64,000 nucleotides of DNA. Source: Platanthera guangdongensis. Its lineage: Eukaryota; Streptophyta; Magnoliopsida; Asparagales; Orchidaceae. The stretch spans positions 11,697,046 through 11,761,045 of the forward strand of contig CM077155.1 of assembly GCA_039583875.1 (NCBI GenBank). Direction: 5' to 3'. Of this stretch, positions 42,691-54,487 are shown piece by piece. How positions within the stretch are numbered: the first letter of the stretch is position 1; every line of letters begins with the position of its first letter. Below the pieces are notes generated by a model that made no database searches, had not been told where the DNA came from, and saw nothing but the letters and a program-made list of their open reading frames with translations. The position numbers and the translations under genes were made by a program.

Positions 42691-44446
42691 TGTTGGGTAC
42701 ATTGGAAAATGTGTACCAGATTTGAAGAAGCCTCACCGTACTCAATGATATGCATCAAGGTGTATTTGATGTATTTTGAGTTTATATGTGCAGTTTAAGT
42801 AATTGCAGGAAATGCAAAAAAATTTCTAAGTCCATGTGTCGACACCTAGAGAAGCAATGTCTACACTTATGAAGACTTATGCCGATACTGGAGAAAAGCT
42901 GTGTTAACACTTGAAGTTAGTTGTGTCGACACCAGGAAAGGCTTTGTCGACACCAGAAGAAATTGTGTCAACACCAGGAGGCAGTGTCGACACACAGAGA
43001 AGCAAAGTTGACATCAATTATGTCGACACCAAAATGCAGTGTCGACACACAGGAATACTTAGTCGACATCAAATGTATCGACACATAGAGGCAGTGTCGA
43101 CACACAGAAGTATTCGTCAACATCAACTGTGTCGACACACAGGACTTGTGTCGACACACAGCAAGTTTCAACAAAGTTAAAGTAAAGAAGTACTTGTGTC
43201 GACACAAAGGAGATGTGTCGACACACAACAAGTTCCAACAAAGTTAAAGAAAAGAAGGCTTGTGTCGACACACAGAATCAGTGTCGACACATTCTAAAGA
43301 AGTTGTGTCGAGAAGCTGTTACAAAACAGAAGGAGTTGTGTCAACACCACCAAGGCATGTGTCGACACTTAGTCCACTTGTGTCGACACTTAGTCTATTT
43401 GTGTCGACACATAATGAAGATCAGTCTCGACACTTTCAGACAGAGATAGTATTTCAATAAGTGACTGGATGACTTGACAGCTGCCATTTCTAACTGGTCT
43501 ACCACAACTGTCAAAGCTGTCAGAAGATTGTTAGAAATCGGATCACCCGGTCACCATGGAGGAAGACTATATAAAGGCCTTCTCCTTCAACATAAAGTGA
43601 TTTTGATCACAGTAAAGATAGAAGATCTACACAGATATCTAACAACACAAAAAGAAGAAGACCTTCGATAGAAGATCTAAGAAGTTCGAGAGAGAGCTCC
43701 ATCTAAGAAGTGCAGTTGCTGAACCAGGCTGCCAAAAAAGATTCAGATTGTGATCTGAATCTCAAGTCAGAAGCTGATTGAAGATCAACTTCTCAAGAGT
43801 TCAAACCTACTGAGTTCAGATTCAAGAAGCTTTGAAGAAAGCTAAGAGAGGTTGTGCTCTGCCATCAAGTTCTTCCAAGAACTGTTTAAGAAGCCATCCA
43901 TCCCTTCTCTCTCTATCTGGGTGGTGGTTAATTACTTTGTAAACACTATTTTCTGTAAGATCTGTTCTAGATCTGAGTTGTAAGCCTATTATATAAAGGC
44001 TGAGTGTAGGAGAATATTTTCTCTGAGTGGTAGGGCTGTGAGCCTGAGGTGTAGGAGATTGTGATCTCTGAGTGTAGGCCTTGTTGAAGGCTGAGGTAGG
44101 GCAGTTGGCCTGAGTTGTAGGAGTGTGGATACACTCTGAGTTGTAGGAACCTGGTTTGGGTTCTGAGCTGTAAGATCTGAGGATCTGAGGTGAAGTGCAG
44201 AAGTTAGGCCGAATCTAGTACACTGCAAGATAGGCAAAGGGGGAAAGTGGATGTACCCAGACCTTGGGGAACCACTATAAATACTGTGTGCACTCTGTGA
44301 TTGATTGTTTCTATGATTGTTGTGCTGTGTTAGCAGTAGAATTTGCAGTGTATTATTAGTTAACTGAACAGCTTTTCTGCTTTAAAAGAAAAACAGGAAT
44401 TACACCTATTCACCCCCCTCTAGGTGGTTAGGCACTAATTCTTTCA
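42691..44446 (+). repeat. 3' LTR of element C
   Basis: 1756 bp, pair of 19246-21002, starting TGTTGGGTACATTGG and ending ATTCTTTCA. The GTGTCGACAC array is at 42836-43437, and a core promoter copy with its TATA is near 44275. Confidence 0.93.
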
Positions 44447-46183
44447 CTCTATCGCCTCAAACTCCCCGTTGATCTGAGAAGCTACCACCATGGAGTCGGT
44501 GAGGACCTCCACATCCAACACCCCCAGCTCCTTGTCCAGGTGCAACCCTGCTATCACGACCTCATACTCGGCCTGATTGTTAAACACCCCCACCACTAGG
44601 GAATGCTTCCATGAAGCACCATCAACTGTGTCGACACACAGGACTTGTGTCGACACACAGCAAGTTTCAACAAAGTTAAAGTAAAGAAGTACTTGTGTCG
44701 ACACAAAGGAGATGTGTCGACACACAACAAGTTCCAACAAAGTTAAAGAAAAGAAGGCTTGTGTCGACACACAGAATCAGTGTCGACACATTCTAAAGAA
44801 GCTGTGTCGAGAAGCTGTTACAAAACAGAAGGAGTTGTGTCAACACCACCAAGGTATGTGTCGACACGTAGTCCACTTGTGTCGACACTTAGTCTATTTG
44901 TGTCGACACATAATGAAGATCAGTCTCGACACTTTCAGACAGAGATAGTATTTCAATAAGTGACTGGATGACTTGACAGCTGCCATTTCTAACCGGTCTA
45001 CCACAACTGTCAAAGCTGTCAGAAGGTTGTTGGAAACCGGATCAGCCGGTCACCATAGAGGAAGACTATATAAAGGCCTTCTCCTTCAACAGAAAGTGAT
45101 TTTGATCACAGTAAAGATAGAAGATCTACACAGATATCTAACAACACAAAAAGAAGAAGACCTTCGACAGAAGATCTAAGAATTTGGAGAGAGAGCTCCA
45201 TCTAAGAAGTGTAGTTGCTGAACCAGGCTGCCAAAAAAGATTCAGATTGTGATCTGAATCTCAAGTCAGAAGCTGATTGAAGATCAACTTCTCAAGAGTT
45301 CAAACCTACTGAGTTCAGATTCAAGAAGCTTTGAAGAAAGCTAAGAGAGGTTGTGCTCTGCCATCAAGTTATTCCAAGAACTATTCAAGAAGCCATCCAT
45401 CCCTTCTCTCTCTATCTGAGTGGTGGTTAATTACTTTGTAAACACTATTTTCTGTAAGATCTATTCTAGATCTGAGTTGTAAGCCTATTATATAAAGGCT
45501 GAGTGTAGGAGAATATTTTCTCTGAGTGGTAGGGCTGTGAGCCTGAGGTGTAGGAGATTGTGATCTCTGAGTGTAGGCCTTGTTGAAGGCTGAGGTAGGA
45601 CAGTTGGCCTGAGTTGTAGGAGTGTGGATACACTCTGAGTTGTAGGAACCTGGTTTGGGTTCTGAGCTGTAAGATCTGAGGATCTGAGGTGAAGTGCAGA
45701 AGTTAGGCTGAATCTAGTACACTGCTAGATAGGCGAAGGGGGAAAGTGGATGTACCCAGACCTTGGGGAACCACTATAAGTACTATGTCCACTCTGTGAT
45801 TGATTGTTTCTGTGATTGTTGTGCTGTGTTAGCAGTAGAATTTGCAGTGTATTATTAGTTAACTGAACAGCTTTTTTGCTTTAAAAGAAAAACAAGAATT
45901 ACACCTATTCACCCCCCCTCTAGGTGGTTAGGCACTAATTCTTTCACTCTATCGCCTCAAACTCCCCGTTGATCTGAGAAGCTACCACCATGGAGTCGGT
46001 GAGGACCTCCACATCCAACACCCCCAGCTCCTTGTCCAGGTGCAACCCTGCTATCACGACCTCATACTCGGCCTGATTGTTAGTGATGGGAAAGTGCACC
46101 ACCACCGTTTGCCCAATTTTAGTTCCCTGGGGGGCTCTCCAAGATCACCCCACCACTAGGGAATGCTTCCATGAAGCACCATC
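43121..46183. repeat. Tandem duplication of C LTR end plus flanking E
   Basis: 43121-44619 (LTR interior to LTR end plus about 175 bp of E's pol) is repeated at 44620-46183. At the joint, E's GCACCATC runs into the LTR's CATCAACTGTG, sharing CATC. The first E copy lacks about 60 bp present in the second (GTGATGGG...CCAAGATC). The second LTR copy (44620-45946) therefore has no start and is not a solo LTR. Confidence 0.9.
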
Positions 46184-47297
46184 TACCTTCACCTTCCATG
46201 GAGTCGGATGAGTGAGCTCTTCCTCCGCCACCTCAATCACATAATCGGCCAAAAAGTCGGTCATCACTTGAGCCTTGATCGAGAGGCAGGGGACGAAGGA
46301 GATGTCGAACTCGCTCAACTCCACCGACCACTTAGCCAACTTGCCTGAGTGCTCCACCACCTCAAAGATGTTGCGGAGGGGATGGTTGGTCACTACTCGG
46401 ATGGAGTGTGCCTGGAAATAGGGCCGCAGCCTTCAGGCTGAGATGATCATGGCGAAGGCCAACTTCTCCAAAATTGGATATCGAAGCTCGAACTTCCTCA
46501 GGACCCGACTCACGTAATATATGGGGAGCTGCTTCTTCCCCTCTTCAAGAACTAGGACGGAGCTCAAGGCCTCCGCCCCGACCCCGAGATACAAAAATAT
46601 GTCCGCCTCCTCCTTTGGCCCTTGGAGCAATGGGGCTTGCGTCAATTGCATTTTAAGAGCTTGGAATGCCTCCTCGCACTCCTTGGTCCAATCGAATTTT
46701 TGGCCCCCCTTAGTGTTTTGAAGAAGGGGTAGCACTTCTCCCCCGCCCGGGAGAGGAACCTGCTTAACCCTGCCAGCTTCCTTGTCAACCGTTGTACCTC
46801 CATAGTATTCTGTGGCGACCCCAGCTCCATGATAGCCTTGATATTATCAGGGTTTGGATCGACCCCCGCGGGGGTGAGGAGATGCCCCAAGAACTTCCCC
46901 ATGCTAGCCCCGAAGACACACTTCAGAGGGTTCAGCTGTATCTTGTACTTGCGCAGGGTGGCAGAGTCTCCTCCAGATCCTGGAGGTGAGAGTCCACATC
47001 CTGACTCTTTATCATGAGATCATCCACGTACACCTCCAAGTTCCTTCCCTTCTGTTCCAGGAAGACCCTGTCCATCTTTTTTTGATAGGTCGTCCCTACG
47101 TTCTTCAGCCTAAAGGGCATCATTTTATAGCAGTAGTACCCATCACCCGTGATGAACGAGACGCCCTTGACGTCCGAGGGGTGCATCCTGATTTGGTGGT
47201 AACCTAAAATGCATCCAAAAAGCTCATTACAGAAAAATCGATGGCTGAATCAACCAGCGCGTCGATCCGAGGCAAGGGATAACTGAAAGATAATAGT
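45947..47297 (-). pseudogene. pol: Element E pol: RT, RNase H and start of second RNase H, broken
   Basis: Minus strand continuation of E's pol. RT at the right carries SFITGDGYYCYKMMPF and the YVDDLMIKS catalytic motif (47019-47030 for YVDD). Then come the connection (KCVFG-like), RNase H (F-x-W-T-K-E-C-E-x-A-F, L-P-I-Y-Y-V-S-R-V-L) and the start of a second RNase H (KVKVDGASWKHS). Frameshifts near 46930 and 46740 and a stop near 46430 disable it. I interrupts it at 47298. Confidence 0.87.
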
Positions 47298-49271
47298 TGT
47301 CAACCTAAATCACCTAGAGGGGGTGAATAGGTGAGTTTTGCGTCTTTTGCGGAAAAAAGAAATCTTAGAACACAGCACAGATCTATCTACCAAACTATCA
47401 CAGACGAGACAAGATTTTATAGTGGTTCCCCGATCTTAGGTCCATCCACTTTCCCTCACCGATCTAACAATGAACTAGACTCGGCTACTCCACTATCTCG
47501 GATTGAAAATCAATCCTACCCTCAGAACAAAGTTCCTACAATCTCAATCCAATCAACTGGATCTACAACTCGGAAGAAGCACCTTCCTACAAACTCGAAG
47601 TGGAAAACTCCTACACTCGGAGAAAAATTCTCCTACAGAAATGAAATACAAGTATTGAAAAATACAAACAGTAATATTGTCTGGTTCAGATCTGAAAATA
47701 AAACAGGAACTGGAATCTTCTTCTTGGCGTGCAGCTTTATCAGAAAAGTTGAAGAAAGATTCTCGGCAACAGTAGATCTAAACTCCTTGCTTCCACGATC
47801 GGACAGATGATGAGTATGTGAAAATCGATCTCGATCTGGAGAGCTTTTTCAGTCTATTTCCTCTGAAGATCGAAACCTTTGCCGGAGAAGAACAGAGGCA
47901 GCGGCGGCTTTCGTTCCGTGAAGAGAGAGAGAGAGGAAACAACGATTCCTTTTTGGAAAGCGGCAGCTGCAAAACTTAGAATAATTTTCTTCTTGAAAGA
48001 TTTGTTTTCTGATTAGGGTTTGTCGATTAGAGAAGACTTTTTTATAGGAGTACTGATAACGGTCATAATTTGTTTTAATGACGTACACGTGGACCAATCA
48101 TGTCACAGGATTTGAAAATCTGTCAAATCTGGACTTAGAAGAAATTTCAGAGAAAATGAGGTCATATACACGAGTGGGTATAAAACTACTCGAGTAGGTC
48201 AAGGACTACTCGAGTAAGCAGAGAAATATTACTCGGGTATATAATTCAAGACTACTCGAGTATGTAGAAGACAACTACTCGAGTGCATATAATCAACTAC
48301 TCGAGTACTTTAGAATATCTACTCGAGTACATAGAAAAGTTTTTCGGGAAGGAGTTGAGCTACTCGAGTACAAGTTATACTACTCGAGTCGGCAGAATTG
48401 AACTACTCGAGTGGGTAGAAGAACTACTCGCGACAAACACTTAGAAATATTCTGCACACGGGAAAAACAACTACTCGCGTAGTCAGATTAAACTACTCGA
48501 GAGGGAAGAAATCTTCTCGAGTAAATGAATGGCCTACTCGAGTATTTCTTAACTACTCGACACAGATGAGAGAGTTACTCGACATAGTGTCGAGAACTAC
48601 TCGAGTATATAAAGTACATACTCGAGTAAATGACTTAGAAAAATTCTGAAGAATAGGAAGAATATACTACTCGAGTATGAACTACTCAAGACAGAATGAG
48701 CTACTCGAGTATAAGACTTGTACTACTCGAGTGTTTTACTTAGAAAAACTTGGAAACTAAATTTTGGGCAACTCAAGTAGGAAGAGTGATCTACTCGAGT
48801 AGTTAAGTAAGCTACTCGAGTATGTCAGTGAACTACTCGAGTGTTTTACTTAACTTCACGAGAGGAATTTTTTTAATCGAGTATGCATAAGTTTTACTCG
48901 AGTATATCTCAAGTAATCTACTCGAGTAGTTAAAGACCTACTCGACAAAAACACTTAGAAAAATTTCTGTCAGCAATTTTTCTTCTACTAGAAGGGAATC
49001 AACACCAAGTCTTTACACAGTCCTATAGCTTGAGTATGAAGTGTATCCCAATAGAGAGGCTACACATGAGTCAACACTTTGGAACACACAATGAGGGATT
49101 ACACTGTATGGTCGTGTGTTTGGTGACCCTTTGTAGACTGACATTGGTCTACACTTCCCATTGGAGTCCTGCAAACACATAACTCAAGCAAAGCATCAAA
49201 TACAACATAATTCATCTTAGTTCCAGGGTGACTTCATCAAATCTTGGTTAATGTGAACATAGTTCCAAACA
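47298..49271 (-). repeat. 3' LTR of element I
   Basis: 1974 bp from TGTCAACCTAAATCACC to TTCCAAACA. Shares CACCTAGAGGGGGTGAATAGG at its start with C (mirror) and partly D, and the promoter block at 47414-47450. The outer half carries the CTCGAG word array. Confidence 0.87.
48168..48955. repeat. ACTACTCGAGTA palindrome array in I LTR
   Basis: Roughly thirty copies of ACTCGAGTA-type words, most as CTACTCGAGTA with the XhoI-type CTCGAG core, at irregular 15-35 bp spacing, plus variants ACTCGACA, ACTCGCGT and ACTCAAG. It is a different word from the other families but shares the TCGA centre. Confidence 0.9.
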
Positions 49272-49520
49272 ATCTCCCCCTATTTGTTGAAGTCAGAATC
49301 CTTTACACTAAGGTGAATTATAGACATAAAAAGAAGCTAAGTAGAAAATGTGCAAGCAAGCAATAGACTATGAGAAAGGATAATAAGAGCAAAAACTTAG
49401 AATTATATAAATAAGAATATCCAACATTATCAATTCTACAGTCAATCATTCCACACTCTCAAAAATCCTTGAAAGTCAGCCTTGATTCTATTGTCTGTCC
49501 AATTTCTCTTGTTGTCTCCT
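49272..49520 (-). other. Polypurine tract and 3' untranslated end of element I
   Basis: The minus strand reads CAAATAGGGGGAGAT at the LTR edge. The rest is AT-rich and non-coding. Confidence 0.8.
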
Positions 49521-49990
49521 CTAGTAGCAGTAGGGTTTTGGATAATACTTGGGAGGCCTAGGAGGGGCTGCAGGGTTGTTCCTCCCATATTCTCTGTCAT
49601 AGATTCTTCTCTTGGTCATGGATTTTTCATAAAGTTCCCATTCATATGAGCTGTAATGAATATTCCTGCTCTCATGGAATTCCATAACTAATTTGAGAGT
49701 TTCCAAAATCAAGGATTTGGAGGTTGGAGACCAAACTTCAGCATGTTCAGTAGCTTTAGAAGGAGCAGACTTGCTAGCAGAGGGGCCTCCACCATACTTC
49801 CTTTTTTTCTTGTAAGTTTTGATCTCGGGAGGAGCCTGAAGGAGAATATCAGCAGGATCTTCTTCCCAGCCTTGAACATAGGTGTTTGGAGGAGCAACTG
49901 AGTCTCCAGGCATGAGAGAGAAGGTAGGTTGCAGAGGAGCAGCTGGGGCAGAGGTATCCGTAGCTAGAGGATTTAAATGATGAGGAATGA
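49521..49990 (-). pseudogene. ORF3 C-terminus of element I, cut by F
   Basis: The open frame runs from the F junction to the stop at 49521. It carries VWSPTSKSLIL, the Y-S-S-Y-E-W-E block and KYYPKPYCY, the same module as in B and C, so the module is maintained in at least three families. The N-terminal domain lies beyond F. Confidence 0.8.
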
Positions 49991-50676
49991 TGTTGGGGTC
50001 TGTACAACGCCGTGTCCGGCGAGCAAGGTCACCAGGGACTAAGCAGAATGGGCTGAGGATAATAGGCGAGCTCGGCAGTGGAGGGGGCGAGCCAGAGCTC
50101 GGCGTCCGTCGACCAGAGATCGACGTTCGGCGACCCCGAGCTCGGCATTCGCCGAGCGAGCCGCAACTCGCGTCCTAACAGTGGGGCTCGACAGCAGTAG
50201 GCGAGCAGAACATGCCGAGGTGGTTAAAGCTCCCCAGCTCGCCTGGAAGTATGAGGTACTTTTTACTGTTTTTCCCCCGCCGGTCTGCCCATAGCCCTTC
50301 AAAACAGCGGAGTTTGGCTGTTGGCAGATCCGTCCAGGGGTTTTCTGGTAATTTCAGGTCAGTTCTTTTGGTTATTGGTAGTCCAGATCTCAAAAACTAT
50401 AAATAGGACCCAAGGGGTACCCCAGAGAGCAGGTTTTTCCAGTGCTCTCCTGCTCCAATCTTCAAGTGCTTTCTGAGGGTACCTTAGCTCGGCTTCTGGC
50501 TAAGGAGGGGAAGCGCTCTGAGATCTTCCGGGTTTGTGGTGGGACCTCCCTACCGAGCCCTTGGGTCCGTGTCACATTGTCTTCTTTGTTGTTTTGCTTG
50601 CAGGAGTGACGTAGGCGCGAGTCCACCCCTTCCCCAAGGGCGAACTCCACAGGAGATCGAGGAATCAGTTTCAACA
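49991..50676 (+). repeat. 5' LTR of element F
   Basis: 686 bp, TGTTGGGGTCTGTACAACG to AGTTTCAACA. TATA box CTATAAATAG at 50398-50407 next to GACCCAAGG as in E. The first 220 bp are crowded with GGCGAGC, GAGCTCGG and GTCGAC words. 50677-50787 is the leader, starting TTTTGGTGCGGTGAGCG, a weak primer-site candidate. Confidence 0.87.
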
Positions 50677-50787
50677 TTTTGGTGCGGTGAGCGTGGACAA
50701 TGGTCAGTGTAGAAAAGCTTCAACAGGTTCAATGACAGGAGGACAGGTGACTGACGGGCAGAACTCGCCCCCCCCCCACCTCTCGCA

Positions 50788-53086
50788 ATGGTGGGGATGT
50801 TGGAAGACTTCAGGAATGAGGTGCTGGGCCTCGTCCAATTCGCACTCGGCACGCGGGCCGAGTGCTCGACCCCGGTAGCCCAGATCGCGGCCGCCCACTC
50901 TTTGGGCGAGGATGCTCCCTGCAGGCGAGCTGGGAAGGAGGTGGCCGAGGGAGGCCGAGGGTGCGAGCTCCCCGGGCATGAGCTCTTCCCCGGCTCGGTA
51001 GGCCGAGGCCGGTTCGGCGAGCTGGGCTCGCGAGACTCACCGGCTCGCCCGGTGGGGGGAGGCAGTCATTTCAGTGAGCTGGTCTCCTCAGCTCCAGTTC
51101 CAGATGGGTTTAGAGAACCCGAGATGTCCTACTACACCCGGAAGGGAGACCCGGTCCAGCATGTCCAATGGTTCGAGGATGTGGTCTCCATCTGTCAGAT
51201 GTCGGACGGATTCAAATGCCGACTCTTCGCAATCACCCTCCGGGAAAAGACAAGGGAATGGTTCCACCAGCTACCAGCCAGCTCCATCTACTGCTTCGAG
51301 GACCTGCGCCGAGGGTTCATGCTGAGGTTCACTACCTCGAAGAAGAGGAAGAAAGAGTCTGAGTCTTTGTTCCACATTAAGCAGGGGGTGAACGAGACAT
51401 TGGGGAGCTATGTGGACCGATTTCAAGAGGAAGTTACTCAGGTCCAGGAGATGTCGGGCCATAGTATGATGATGGCCTTTACCCTGGGCCTGTAGCAGGG
51501 TTTCTTTCGAATGGAGCTGAAGAGAGTTCCTCCCCTCTCCTACGAGGAGTTGATGGAGAGGGCGGCGAGAGAGGTCGACGGGGAGGCATCGAACCCGGAG
51601 TTTGTAGGGAAGCTGGCCAGGTGGGCCACGGAGGAAGAGAAGGAGTCAAGAGGAGGGAAAGCACAGGAGGAGAGAAGAGGGGAGCCTAGGCATAGGGCGC
51701 AAAGGCAGCTCCAGTGGCAGCAGCAGCCGAGGTGGGGGCATCAGGAGCCCGACCGTCGGCTAGGCTGGAGACCTGAGTGGCAGGGGCACGGGGCACAGTG
51801 AGGGTACTACGGAAGGGGTCATTACCAGGGGAGACAAGATCAGTTCCACCCTCCGGGCTGGAGGCAGGGCCAGAGGCCCCGGCTCCCCGATCAAGAGGAG
51901 GCCATGGCGATAGCCTTGGGAGCAAGGAGGGGGATTATGAGGAGGACGAGAAGAGAGGTCAGGGTGGAGCTGCCCTATTGCGACTTCCATCAGGAAGAGA
52001 GGCACGCCACAGCCACCTGCCCGGAATTCCTCGAGATGAGAGGGAATAGAGAACAGCAGCAGCAGCAGGGGGGTCGGCAAGAAGTGAGGATTGAGAAGGT
52101 CCTGCCTCGGGCGGAGGAGGATCGGTGCGAAGACCGGGTGGATGTTGGAACCCGAGGGGGGATCGGAGTGATCCACGAGGGAGTAGGGGTCGAGGCTTCC
52201 CGCAAGGCAAGCCTCCACACCATGTACCGGCGAAGCGTCGCCTCCACATCCCAAACCCCACCCTCGGAGGAGAGGATCACTTTCTCCAGGAACAATATGC
52301 CAGACCACGAGGACCCATTCTGCGATGCGCTGGTCATCAAGGCAGCCATCGAGAATTTCACTGTCTCCCGGATCCTCGTGGACAACAGGAGTTCCATCAA
52401 CGTCGTCTTCAAAAAGGCGTTCGACACGATGAAGGTGGAGGCAAAGAGGGTGCTGGCCTCGGATGGGCCCTTGTTCGGGTTCTCAGGGGAAAGGAAGGAA
52501 GTGGAGGGAGGAGTAGGCCTCCATGTCATCTTGGGGGGGGGGGCAGTCCCGAAACTGCAGGTTCGTCATTATGGACGCCCCCAGCAGCTACAACGCCATC
52601 TTCGGGAGGCCCCTTATCAGCGCCTTCTGCTGTTTCCCCTCATCTTTCCATCAGTGCTTAAAGTTCAACGCCGAGGGGGTCCAGGTCAGGGTCAGGGGGG
52701 ACCCGAAGGTGGCACGGGTGTGTTATGTCACCGCGGTGAACACCATATCCTGGCAAGAGGGAGCCGAGGAGATGGGGCGAAGGATGGAGGAGGCCGAGCA
52801 GGAAGCAGGAGAGGAGGAGCTGGAAAGGAATAATTGCGCAGAGGAGGAGGCGGCAGGAGGAGACCTGGAGGAGGTGGCCGAAGTGAGGGCCGGGGGAGAA
52901 GAGATGGAGGTAGAGGTCCCCGTTCCGGAGGAAGGGGATGCTGAAGGTTGGGGGGAGCAGTCCAAGCTGGAGGCTGTAGAAGAAGTGGTGGAGCTGGAGG
53001 TGCTCACCTGGGGAGGCAGGATGGAGAAAATCTGCGTCAGCGGGGGGCTGACCCCGGAGGACCAAGAAGAGGTCCACTGCGGATAA
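50788..53086 (+). pseudogene. gag-pro: Element F gag and protease, broken
   Basis: A Retrotrans_gag-type domain (about 51100-51500: DPVQHVQWFEDV, W-F-H-Q-L-P, R-F-x-E-E). Then comes a CX2HX4HX4C zinc finger typical of Tat Gag (YCDFHQEERHATATC, about 51978-52025) and the protease LVDNRSSINVVF (about 52373), where the family has DNGSS. It ends with YNAIFGRP and an acidic spacer. Stops at 51493 and 51799 and a shift at the G-run near 52535 break it. The true start is unclear because the leader is damaged. Confidence 0.82.
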
Positions 53087-54487
53087 GCTGGCGGAGCCCA
53101 TCAGGGAGGAGGTGGATAAACTCCTCAAGGCCGGCTTCGTGTCTGAGATTCAGTACCCCGGCTGGGTCTCCAACGTGGTTATGGTTAAAAAAGGAGACGG
53201 CCGATGGAGGATGTGTATCGATTTTTCCTTACTCAATAAAGCTTGTCCTAAGGACTGCTATCCTTTGCCTCGGATCGACGCGCTGGATGACTCAGCCGTC
53301 GGTTTTTCTGTAATGAGTTTTTTAGATTCTTTTTCATGTTATCATTAGATCAGGATGCACCCCCCAGATATCAGGGATGTCTCGTTCATCACAGGGGATG
53401 GATACTATTGCTACAAGATGATGCCCTTCGGGCTGAAGAATGCTGGGGCGACCTACCAAAAAATGATAGATAGGGTCTTTAAGGAGCAGAGGGTGAGGAA
53501 TTTGGAGGTGTATGTAGATGACCTCATGATCAAAAGTCGGGATGTGGACTCCCATCTCCGGGATCTGTAGGAGACCTTTGCCACCCTGCGCAAATACAAG
53601 ATGCGGTTGATCCCCCTAAAATGTGTCTTTGGGGCCAGCCGGGGAAAGTTATTGGGGCACCTTCTCACCCCGGCAAGGGTCGAGCCGAATCCTAACAAAG
53701 TCAAGGCTATCTTGGAGCTCGGGGTGCCACGGAATGCTAAGGAAGTGCAACGGCTGACGGGAAAGCTAGCAGGGCTGAGTAGGTTCCTCTCCCAAGCAGG
53801 AGAAAAGTGCTCCACCTTCTTCAAAACCCTGAGGGGTGGTCAGAAGTTCGAGTGGACCAAGGAGTGCGAGGAGGCGTTCCAGGCCCTCAAGATTCAATTA
53901 ACTCAGGCTCCGCTACTCTAAGGGCCGAAGGAGGGGGAAGACCTATTCTTATATCTCGGGGTCGGGGCAGAGGCCTTGAGCTCCGTCTTAGTTCGTGAAG
54001 AGGGGAAGAAGCAGCTCCCTATTTATTACGTGAGCCGGGTCCTGAGGAAGGCCGAGCTCCGGTACCCGATTCTGGAGAAGCTAGCCTTCGCCCTGATCAT
54101 CTCGGCAAGGAGGTTTCGACCTTACTTCCAGGCACACTCAATCCGAGTAGTGACCGACCACCCTCTCTGCAACATCTTTAAGGGGGTGGAGCATTCCGGC
54201 AGGCTGGCTAAGTGGTTGGTGGAACTGTGCGAGTTCGATGTCTCCTTCGTTCCATGGCTCTCGATCAAATCTCAAGTGATGGCTGACTTCTTGGCCGATT
54301 ACGTGGTTGAAGTAGCGGAGGAAGAGCTCACCCACCCGACTCCTTGGAAGGTGAGGGTGGATGGAGCCTCAGGGAGGCATTCCCTTGGAGTGGGGGTGAT
54401 CCTGGAAAGCCCTCAAGGGACCCGAATTGAGCAGACGGTGGTGGTACACTTCCCCATTACAAACAACCAGGAGGAATACGAGGCCCA
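53087..54487 (+). pseudogene. pol: Element F RT and RNase H, broken
   Basis: RT from about 53090: W-R-M-C-I-D-F, L-P-R-I-D, MMPFGLKNAGATYQ, and YVDD at 53511-53522. Then comes RNase H (FEWTKECEEAFQ, LPIYYVSRVL, VTDHPL) and the first half of the second, archaeal-type RNase H (VDGASGRHSLGVGVIL, TNNQEEYEA). Stops at about 53346, 53568 and 53920. Sequence stops matching the second RNase H at about 54487 and jumps into integrase. Confidence 0.87.

Larger units (their letters stand above)
19246..44446 (+). mobile_element. Element C: Sirevirus-like copia retrotransposon, interrupted by D
   Basis: Plus-strand element with LTRs 19246-21002 and 42691-44446, degenerate primer site, decayed gag, pol and ORF3, and a mutated polypurine tract. 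The flanks are CTCTC (19241-19245) and CTCTA (44447-44451), a target duplication with one change, in E's pol. D is inserted at 29204 in ORF3. Many stops and frameshifts make C clearly older than D. The length without D and its extra target copy is about 12.5 kb. Confidence 0.92.
11260..47297 (-). mobile_element. Element E: Tat-lineage gypsy retrotransposon, interrupted and partial
   Basis: Minus-strand gypsy element visible from its 3' LTR (11260-11977) leftmost to its RT (47297), where I interrupts it. In its own direction: RT, RNase H, second (archaeal-type) RNase H, integrase, 74-bp minisatellite, antisense genes, polypurine tract, 3' LTR. It is broken by the TRIM (17158-17665) and by C (19246-44446). 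The left target copy would be ATACT (11255-11259). Gag, protease and 5' LTR lie outside the window. Pol has several stops. Confidence 0.88.
47298..49990 (-). mobile_element. Element I: Sirevirus-like retrotransposon, 3' part
   Basis: Minus-strand element inserted in E's RT. Visible are the 3' LTR (47298-49271), polypurine tract and the C-terminal part of ORF3, then F interrupts at 49991. The left target copy would be ATAGT (47293-47297). The rest lies right of the window. Confidence 0.87.

Noticed and set aside
44620..45946. Solo LTR of the C family
   Set aside because: It lacks the LTR start, lacks a target duplication of its own, and is followed by the same flank as the 3' LTR, so it is part of a tandem duplication.
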